A stretch of DNA of 64,000 bases. It comes from Hericium rajendrae (lineage: Eukaryota > Basidiomycota > Agaricomycetes > Russulales > Hericiaceae). Positions 55,210 through 64,000 of this stretch are shown here, piece after piece. The notes beneath the pieces were generated by a model. The model was not told where the DNA came from and made no database searches. It saw only the letters and a program-made list of their open reading frames with translations. The stretch covers positions 496,001 through 560,000 of the forward strand of contig CM065885.1 of NCBI GenBank assembly GCA_033439255.1. The letters are read 5' to 3'. The first letter of the stretch is position 1, and each line of letters starts with the position of its first letter. Made by a program: the position numbers and the translations under genes.

Positions 55210-58200
55210 TTATTCTTCGGCGTCTAATATATCTGCATCATCCATTTTCTCAGAATCATTCTCAGAATCTTCTGCATCATAGTTTGTAGACATCAACTTC
55301 TTGAGTCTCTTCTGATCGCGTGCAATATAAGGGACTAGTCTGAAAGCAGCGACGGCATCTCTCATGACTACACCACTTAACTCTTTAAGGACATATGATC
55401 CTCCTTGGGTGCGACGATCAATTTCATAAGGTCCAAGGTATCGTGGCTTGGCTTTGCGATTCATGCTCTTCTCAACCTGAGTATTCCTAAGCAGGACTAA
55501 GTCTCCAGGCTTGAAATCTTTGGTGACTAGCTTGGCGAAGAACTTTTTCTCAAATTCTTCCTTTGACTTCATGCAATATTGACTGAGCTTGAAAGCAGCA
55601 TGTTTCAAATCTTGTGATCTCTTGCCTAATTGCCTCATACGTAAGACGAGCAGATCTTCGGGAGACATTCCTGACTTAAATCCTTCAACCATGAAAGTGG
55701 CTTCTGTTAAATCAAATGGGAGGACAGGTTCTATTCCATGCAGGAGGTAATAGGGGAAAATCCTGTGACCTGACTTGTGGTAACTTTGTCAGCAAAGAAT
55801 GCTTCTGCTACCTTCTCTGGCCACTTGCTCATCTTGTGATTGCATGACTTGACTATGGCTTCTCGGATAACATAATGACCTCGTTCGACTACTCCATTTG
55901 CTTTGGAATTATATGGGGATATTGGGATATGTGGAAGTCCTAACCTGTCCATTAGCTCACTAAAGGCTGCTCTGACTTCAGGTCCATTGTCAGTTGTAAC
56001 TTGACCTATGGCTCCATATCTGCAGTAGAGTTGTTCCCAAAAGAAATTAGAAAGAGCTTTTGAGGTAACCCTTGTCAAAGCCCGTCCTTCTGAGGCTCGT
56101 GATAGGTCATCTCGTGCTGCGACTATGTGAGTAAATCCTGCTGCTTTTGGCATATGCATGACATCAATATAGACTCTAGTCCAAATTGTGGAAGGGGTGG
56201 AGATTATGAGAGGAAGTTCAATTCTTTTGGTGCTTCTGATTTGACATTCATGGCATGATGCAATATGGTGTTTGATATCAGCACGCATGTATGGCCAGAA
56301 GAATCTTGTCCTTATGGTCTCAAATACTGCTATTTCTCCACGGTGACCAAGATTCTCATGTGCATCAATCATAATTGAATTCCGTTGAGATGCTTTGAAT
56401 ATAACTTTAAGAGGGGGTCGAGTTGAATTCCGTTTGAATAAGATTCCTCCTTTGACAAAGAACTGGGATACTTTCTTTAGGAATCTCTTCTGTTGCTGAA
56501 TTGACATAGAAGTGGAAGGATACTCAAGTGTCCTAAGAAACTTGAAAACATGAAGCAGGGTTTCATCCTGCTGGGTAATGGTGGAGGTCAAAACTGAGGG
56601 TAGATTTGAAAGTGAATATGAACTGGACATATTGTTGTCTGGAGATAAATCTTCTGGTTTTGATCCTAGATAAAGGGCAATGTTGTCGAGCCATTCATCA
56701 TTATCAAAATCAGCTTCTTCATCATCTGCAAGGCGTCGACGTGACAAGGCATCTGGGCCTTTGTGCTTATCTGCAGGGACATGAACGAGTGTGAAATCAA
56801 ACATGAGAATGCCTTGAATCCATCTATTGACAGCTGCATTTGGCTGGATGTCTGGAGAGTTCAACATTCCTTTAATGTATTTAGCATCAACTTCAACAAA
56901 GAAATTGGTGAGTCCAACGATGTATAAACTGTAGTGACGGAGGGCTCGGTAAAGTCCAAATAACTCTAACTTGGGCTGAGAATATCTTGACTCGACTTCT
57001 GACATGGGTAGAGATCCGTAACGAGCAGGGCGTCGACGTCCTTCATTGTCAAGCTGGGATAAAATAAATCCTACTGCAATATAACTTGAGTCGACTGAAA
57101 GTATGACCGGCTGGCCTGAGTGATAATCAATTGGACGTAGGGCAGGAGCTGAGGTGACTAGTTTTTTCAGGGTGTCAAAGGCTTCTTGTCTTCTCTGATC
57201 CCATAGAAAGGCTTCTTCACGACGAATTAGTTCTGTGAGAGGTCTGGCTATCTTGGAGTAATTTGGGATCCAAATGCGCACAGTTCCACACAGTCCTAAG
57301 AATCCTCTAACTTCTGTGGAGGTTTTTAAAGGTGGCCAGGCAAGAATCTTTTCAACTTTCTTGTCCTCAGGCACTCTCCCTAGAGGTGTACATTTTTGAC
57401 TGACAATGAGAACATCTGGTCTACTAATTTGGGCTTTATTGAGAGCAAAGGTTCCACTTGCATGCTTGATACGATGCATAATGCGGTGAACATCCTGAGC
57501 ATGTTCCCAAATAAATCTCCTGATTCCTGGATTTTCCTTGAGTACTTTAGGATTTCCTTTGGAATCAGGATATGTGGTCGGAGGGCCACGAATTCCTAAA
57601 TCATCAATAAAGATGTTGGCTTTTTCAGGAATTTCAGGCTGAAGGATAAAGGTCATGCAATTCTGAAATTCTTCTGGAGAATTTGTAAATCCCATGGGCA
57701 TGGATGTGATTCTTAGCAATCCTAAAGGTGTTCTAAAAGCTGTAAGGTCTCGACTTTCTGGATGTACTTTTCTGGCATCGAATCCCCAAAATAAATCAAA
57801 GACCGTACTGCACGAGCGTCCAGCGAAGGGTTCAATGAAATCATCAACAATTGGTGGAAGTCCAGCATCACGGATTGTAACTTTATTAAGGGGCTGGAGG
57901 TCATGAACAATTCGAAGTTTTCCATTTTTCTTCAACATGCAGAACCAGCTTGAGCAGTATGCAGACTGACTTGGCTCATATACACCTGCAGCGATTTTAT
58001 CTTTAAGGAGTTCAATAACTTTGTCTTTTATACCTGGAGGGATGGGTATATTCCTACACACCCAAGGGGCATGTGGAACTGTTGGGATAATATATGGGGT
58101 GAAGTAGGATTCCTTGAGGGTTCCACGTTCAATTTCAGCAAAGGCTAAACTTTCACGATTTAGGACCATGATATGCTGAAATAGTTTTTCTTCTTCAGGC

Positions 58201-58481
58201 CATAGGAATCCATCTTTATTTATTTCAAGCTGCTTTATGTAGTCCAGGGTCATTTTCTCAGAAGGAATAAATTCAGGGGGAAATGGGGTCAAAGTGGGTA
58301 AAGAAGCCAACGGGTCTTCTGGAAATCTTCGTGCAACTCGCGCATCTTCTGGAAATGTGCCTGCGACGGGTTTGACTTTCTTGTCCACTCTCTTATATGT
58401 GGTGAAGATTTTCATGTATTTCTTGATTTTCTTAGATAGAGGAAAGATCACAGAATTGATATTATAAGACTTGAGATCCAT
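55210..58481 (-). mobile_element. Ty3/Gypsy retrotransposon, pol region (broken)
   Basis: Fossil in minus orientation. Order of parts from 58481 downward: a short lead-in, Gypsy-type reverse transcriptase (FDLFWGFDARKV, ANIFIDDLG), RNase H (PVILSVDSSYIAVGFILSQL), integrase zinc-binding HHCC region (HENLGHRGEIAVF ... CHECQIRS), integrase core (DDLSRASEGRA ... VTTDNGPEVRAAF) and integrase C-terminal part at 55210-55692. No chromodomain seen. It is broken, with about one break visible in the pol frame; most of it is well preserved, so the copy is probably recent. Confidence 0.9.
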
Positions 58482-60486
58482 AGAGTCAAAAGTCAGAACT
58501 CTAGAATTGACTTAAGTCGAGAGCCTTTTAAAATGAGAGCCGAGGCGCTTAGCGTCGGGCGTCTGATTTGTGTGAGGTCCGTGGTTCGATTTTCGGTGAT
58601 GCCAGAAATCTTTAAGGCCTTGAGGAGGCAAGCTCTGAGAGCAAAATGTAAGGGCTTAGTGAATATGTCAACGCAACTGATAGTGTGATTTATTGAAGGT
58701 ATTTGCAAGGCACGATATCTTCAAAAAGGGCAAAATTCTCGGAAAGGCTGTCCTGGGGATTCAACTTAGAAGGAGTCCGTCGTCGGACGGGAACACATTT
58801 CGGTCACAAACAAAATGCATTAAGACTAAGGAACAGTCATAGATACAACTCGAATGTAGAATGAGCACCGAAAAAAAACATCCCAAGCCTGCGCGGGGAA
58901 TTTGAGCGCACGCGTTGTCGAGGCCAAAGATTCGATGACGCCGGGAAAAGGAGTGGGGAACTGGATGAACAATTTGCCTGATTCGTGCAAGGCGATGGTG
59001 TCGTGGAAGGGACGCAAGCAGCAGATAAGCAAACACCAGTGTATGCACGACAAACGAGAGACGTACAAGTCGAACAATGCCAGCCTCGGGGCTTGTACGC
59101 GGGATCATGAGGCGCGGTCCGTCGACGAGCCTCGTTGCTTGCGATGCAGCGACTGCGACAGTACGAGGGAGGGGAACGTCTATGGAGTGCGCCGGGTGCG
59201 CAGGTTTTTAGGAATTTCATTCTTTTTCTAGCAAGGGGTGAGTCGCATAGTCCGTCCTGATCACGGAACGAGGCATGCTCACTTGAGTTAAATTGCATCT
59301 TGTAAGGATCATCGCAAGCACTCATATTTAGGATAATTGCTCAAGAACGAATTGACGTCGGAATAGGACTGAGAGGGGAGGCATAGATGGAGAAAGAAAA
59401 GATGAGGCACGAAACGGACCACCTATGGGTCGAAAGAACGGGAGGTCATCGCTTCGAAGAGTGGTGAGTACTGAGCCTATCGAGGGAGACTCGATGACTC
59501 ACCCCTAATCGTACAATGCTGCCGATACTGGTCTTGAAAGAGTTGAACGATGGGGACGAGAATTTATATAGACGGTCGTCGTGATTGGACACGCGACTGC
59601 CTTGAGGTGCCTTCGATCAGACAGCTCGACAGCTTCTAATCGAGCGCTCGGACTTGAGGCTGGGTCCGAGCAATGAATCGATGTGTGGCTGATGGAGGAA
59701 GCGAGATGTCGAGAGGGTACCTGCCCTGGGGTAATTGATTTCCGAGTTGGGGTTGAAGTCGTCTTCGTCGGGTGCGAGACCAGACTGGAACTTGTCATCG
59801 CGCCCGAATGAATGATGGCCAGCAAGAAAAGAAGGGGGTGGGGAATGATGGCGGATGTGAAGAGCTGACGTACATTGGACAGACAGAGGAAAGAGAACAC
59901 CTAAACAAAACAAGAGAGGGAAAAACCGGGACTTGAAGCTTGAGGAGGAAGGCGTGGCATAGAAGAGGACCTGTAAAAAAAACTAGACCATCGAACCAGA
60001 AAGCGCTCAGCGTAATCAAAGAATGGGTCGTGAAGACGACGCTAGAGTTGATTTGGGAATTTTACAATTTTTTATGGGTTTTTGGTGGGCATGTATCTTC
60101 CGGACTCCTGTGAGCATGAAATAAAATCTGTTAAACTGCACAAGAAAAAAAGTATTGATGCGCGTCGCGCGAAACGATAGAGGCGGAGACGTGGCGTATG
60201 AAAGTTGTTACTGAATTTAATTTGGGAGTTTTACGATTTTTCTGGATTTTCTAGTTTGAGATCCGCGTGTTGTTGGAGTCGCGGGGCGAGGCTGGATTGC
60301 GGGCGCGGGGAACTTCATAAGAAAATGCCCGGAACTTCCAAACACGAATGGAGGCTCACCCTAGTGATAGGCCTCTCCACGCGCCAGACCCATTTGCTGA
60401 TTGAATCGGGCAACAAGACGTTGCTCGGCATTGCGAAGGCGCTCGAAGTATGATCTGTACGGGTACTTGGGGAGAAGGATTCCTGA
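58482..60486. other. 2 kb non-coding spacer between Gypsy pol and gag-protease frames
   Basis: Holds the tRNA-like block at 58539-58604 and two similar ~35-bp AT-rich words (near 60050-60085 and 60215-60250, ttgatttgggaattttac type). Frames such as 58837-59325 minus lack any signature. It may be an internal spacer of one element or the junction of two copies. Confidence 0.4.
58539..58604 (+). pseudogene. Degenerate tRNA-like sequence (Thr-UGU-like)
   Basis: Contains a D-arm/A-box-like stretch (gaggcgcttagcgtcggg), gcgtctgatttgt resembling the 5' side and anticodon of tRNA-Thr(UGU), and a B-box-like ggttcgatttt, ending in gcca. The 3' side of the anticodon stem and the T stem are damaged, so it is not a working tRNA gene. 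It lies ~58 bp upstream of the Gypsy pol frame, in the opposite sense. It could be an old tRNA copy carried by the element or a tRNA-derived SINE piece. Confidence 0.35.
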
Positions 60487-63400
60487 CTAACGAAGCTGCG
60501 AGATGACGAAGTCATCGCCGTACTGGAGGTGGAGGATACCGTCGATACCTTCAGCAAAGGCGGCACGACCCCAGAGGTTATACAGTGCGGCAAGTGCTTG
60601 GAGGAATCGGACTTCCTCGACATGGAAGAATGATGGTCGCGGAGGTTTTTGGCGTGCACATTCAAGGTGCTGGCGAAGTTGTTCCATTGCCGGGTCACGA
60701 ATGCGCTTGAGAAGGTCCAGAGTGAGTTGGGGTTCCTTCATAATCTCGTCCAGGTTGTCGAGTAGATTCTCGACGAAGGTATGATAACGCTGGTACCAGA
60801 AGGAGTACATACAAAACATGGAGTCGAATAGTGCGGGCTGCTGGACAATTGCGTTGCCATCGATCATTTGAACGTGCATCCTCTCCTTGAAGGCCTGCGT
60901 GTCCTGGGGCTTTGTAGGTGGATTAAAGGATTCAGTTCGTGGAATCGGAAGGATAGGTTCGCCGGCGTGGTTGACGCATAAGTCAGGGAATAAGATATGA
61001 AGGGAGTCCGGTGAGTTCCGCCGAAGCTCGTCAAAAATGTTGCTGAGGAATGGGAGGATCTTCGCGCCGTACGGAGGAGGTTCTTCATCTGTCGAGACCA
61101 CTGCCTCGGTCTTGTTATTGATGATCCAGGGGCCTTCGCGTCGGTATGCGGGCTGGTCAGGATGAAGGGGCTTGTCGTCAATGATAATGCCTGGGCCATG
61201 AGGACCACGGGGCTCGTGCACAATAATCGGGACTTCGCACGAAGGTACTGAATCATGAAGATAATCGTCGAGGGGTTCTGGGGACTCGCTCATAGCGACG
61301 AGAGACGGCATGCTAGCTGGTGTCGATCGTCCAGAGACGTGAACAAGAGTGGTTCCGATGCTTGAAGCACCACTACTCGTCTCCGAAGCATCAGAGTCGG
61401 AATCGTCGATGCACGTTTTATAACGAGTGGGGTCGACAATGGTGTGAGCATAGAATGTTTCCCGGGCATCACCTTCATGGAGGGAGAATGTTGATTCGTG
61501 CGGCGAGTCCGTCGATAGCTTAACATCAGCGGCGAATAGCACTGATGCGGATTGAACGTCTTCGGGCTCAGCATGCATGGGCTCAGAGTCAGACGATGTC
61601 GAAGGTGATTCCCGCGAGGACGTGGATGGTGCGTTTGGGAAACGACCTCTGAAGGCAGGGTGCGACTTCAAGAAACGAAGGACAGGGCGTGTACCTTTGT
61701 CGAGCCAGACGAGATTTTGTCGATAAGTGGAAATGAAGTGGTTGGTGAGGCCTGGGGACATACCCGTCAGGTCTACCTCCACTACGTCGGCCTCCTGTTC
61801 CCTCAGACGCTCCATCAGACCCTCCTCTGCAATCTCATCCAATACATCTCCAGCGGGCTCCTGGGCTTGCGATTCTCCGGGATTCATCAGCTGGGAGGAT
61901 CCTTCCTCCATCTCCTGGTCTTCATCGGCCTCAGGCTCTTTGGTCTCCTCAAATTCCAGTGGATCACGGCGATGCAAGAACTCTTGGACGAGCTCAGGTT
62001 CTAGGTCCTCATCAGGGCACATTCGCTTGAAATTCTCGATGGCAACGTTATCCGCGACGTCCCTGAGCTTACGCTTGGTGATCATATGGTCGACGTGCTG
62101 GCGCAGGACGGCGGGTGGGAGCTCGGACATGTGGAAGCGTCGATTGTCTTCCTGGATGCCGCTGACAAGCGGCGCCAAAGGTCCAATGGTTTCGCGAAGT
62201 TCGTTGGACGTGATCGTGGCTCCATAGTGAGCCATGACGTCGATAAAAGAAGGCTGGCGGGGAAGAGTGGGTCTTGAGAGGGTCTGGGAGGATCCTGCCT
62301 CGGGCTCGGGGGTGTTGGGCTGTGTGGGCACGAGTTTGTTGGTGTGCTGTTGTACGATCGCGTCTGCAGGAGGATAGATCCTGCCATGCATGCGACGCGC
62401 CATATCAGAAAGGTCTTCAGCAGACGGATGATGTTCAAAAACTGGAATTAAGGCTCGATGAAGCGGCTCAGGTGACATGTGAGGTGGTACGTACACTCCG
62501 GCGTCCCGCGGGTGGAAACTAATCTGCGCGGTACCACACTCGATGTGAACGTCTTGATTTGGCTGAGCGAGGACTAAGGTCGCTTCAAGCATAATTAAAT
62601 CAGCATAGGGCTTACCAGTCGGTCCGTCTACACGATCCTCGTGAAGAAGAATGGCCTCGCTCGAGTTGAGCAGAGCCTGAGAGACTTGAGATGTGTCGCG
62701 CAAGTAGCCTCGATCGGCCCAAGCACGCGAGATGAGTTCGAATGGAGAGCCTCCGCGATACGCGCCGGTCCACTGAACGGGATGGAGCTGAGCGCGACGC
62801 TCGCGAACGGGAATGAAGTTGAAGGCGAATTTATCAATGGAAATGGGCGATGGCTGAGGGACGTACTCGGGAGGTGGGAGCGGGAGTGGCCAAGCCGACT
62901 CAGCAGGGCCGTCTTGGCTCGTATTTATATCTAAAAATTCGGTTATGTCATCCAAAGTGAGCCTAGTACTCACCGGATAACCCTTCAGGCGTAATAAGTC
63001 AAGTGCGCCTTGAAAATCGGTGAGGGAATACGTGGCGGGAGGAGGATAGGACAAGACAGAGGAATCTAGTAGAATGAGATCGGCGCCGGCCTCGGGGATA
63101 CCTCCGGTGGGGTCGATCAGAGATTGGATCTGATCCGAGGATCTGGGTGCCTTGCCCCGATCTGCCTCCGGGATCTTATCTAACTCGTCTTGATCAGACG
63201 CGTCGGTGCCTGTAATCTGCAAAGTATTCAATAACACAGGTACGTCGCTATCCTCGATCGTCGCGGAATATACTTGAGATGTGGGTCGTGCTTGCAGGTA
63301 TTGAGCTTCTGTGCTCGAGGGTACGTGGTAATCCACCATGACCTCGAAACGCGACTTAGAGACATCCCAGGGGTCTTTGAATACGAGGTAAGTTCCTTCC

Positions 63401-64000
63401 GACTGCTCGTCTATCGTAACAAAGTTCTGCCTTTGCCAGGGTCGTCCGAGGAGCATGGGGAATGGAACATGGTCCCCGCAGAAGAGGTCGGCTTCTGTGT
63501 TGAGGCTCCCAATTGACAAAGGTACGTTCTGGACTAGTCCGCGTAACTCCTTACTCTGACCGTTCGCGTCTTTCATCTGCACAGTCTTTGTCATGTCGCA
63601 CGGGATGTCTATGGATTCCCGCCATACCTGCCGGTTCACTACATTTAATTGTGAGCCGGTGTCTACAATAGCTGTAATAGGTTTGTCTCCGCATCGCACG
63701 CGGATTCGTATTAAGTCGCCCTGCAAGTCGTGCCTACCAGGTGAGCTATGTCTTGCTTGTTTAAACGTTACGCGTGTCGGCGCGCTTGACCGGGACTCCC
63801 TTTGCAGTGGTCTTCCGACCTTCGGAAAGTTCTCGAGCCACGGGCTCTCATGCCCGTCTCCTTCTCCTCCGCCGACCATGGCTACCGCGGTCGTGGCTGC
63901 AATGGGATTAGACTCAGGAGATTTGAACTTCAGGCTATCGGTAAGTATCTGAGATATTTCCTTTGAAATCCCGATGACCTCACCGACTTTCAGCTGGATA
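60487..64000 (-). mobile_element. Ty3/Gypsy gag-protease ORF (open across right edge)
   Basis: Long minus-strand frame, at least 1130 codons from the ATG at 63879 and still open to the window edge. Near its start is a retropepsin-like aspartic protease (ITAIVDTGSQLNVVN, with LLGRPWQ downstream). The long C-terminal part is acidic and Pro-rich, with SFFHVEEVRFLQALAALYNL near its end, like the DUF4100-type gag proteins of agaricomycete Gypsy elements (recalled similarity, not searched). It reads whole as far as visible. Same strand and expected order relative to the pol at 55210-58481, so the two may be one element with a spacer or two related copies. Confidence 0.8.

Noticed and set aside
58761-59325. 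Minus-strand frames of 83-162 codons in the Gypsy spacer
   Set aside because: No retroelement or host motif and no splice pattern joining them.

Overview
The window is nuclear DNA of a filamentous basidiomycete, most likely an agaricomycete. The evidence is the dense genes split by many 47-70 bp GT-AG introns, the F-box and Nup84 gene types, and the mix of Helitron, Ty1/Copia and Ty3/Gypsy relics. The organism is an inference; nothing in the window names a species.

Positions 1-31,600 are gene-rich. Two long minus-strand genes (1-5,439, cut by the left edge, and 6,629-13,583) form a tandem pair. Each encodes one giant multi-ATPase: an Upf1-type SF1 helicase, an NFX1-type zinc-finger region, a coiled coil and CbbX-type AAA modules (three in the complete copy). 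Seven introns that can be compared match in position and phase. The downstream copy has lost key residues of its helicase core but kept its AAA P-loops. Then come Nup84/Nup107 (+), 5-formyltetrahydrofolate cyclo-ligase (-), an F-box gene (+), a single-pass Ser/Thr-rich membrane protein (+), an amino-acid permease (+) and two more F-box genes.

Positions 31,600-48,400 are a repeat-rich compartment. It holds a Helitron that lost its HUH nuclease and helicase P-loop, next to a divergent gene that may encode an ssDNA-binding protein. It also holds a 2.65 kb TIR element with an AT duplication and a 3.72 kb TIR element with ~120 bp arms. The two TIR elements sit beside and inside an F-box pseudogene (40,240-45,822). 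An intact F-box gene (46,471-48,377) follows.

Positions 48,400-64,000 are mostly mobile DNA: an 838 bp Tc1/mariner-like non-autonomous element with TA duplication, a broken Copia fragment with one LTR, a broken Gypsy pol, and a long Gypsy gag-protease frame running off the right edge. No host gene is recognised there.

Gene models were built by hand from splice signals and checked by frame: gene B 2145 aa, Nup84 790 aa, cyclo-ligase 219 aa, permease 460 aa, F-box 616 and 617 aa all sum to whole codons. The five F-box genes form two subfamilies. Three share a 35-nt first exon; the other two are single-exon, and one of these is dead. The helicase/AAA pair is the best candidate for an under-described system, probably RNA surveillance or genome defence, by analogy with ZNFX1.
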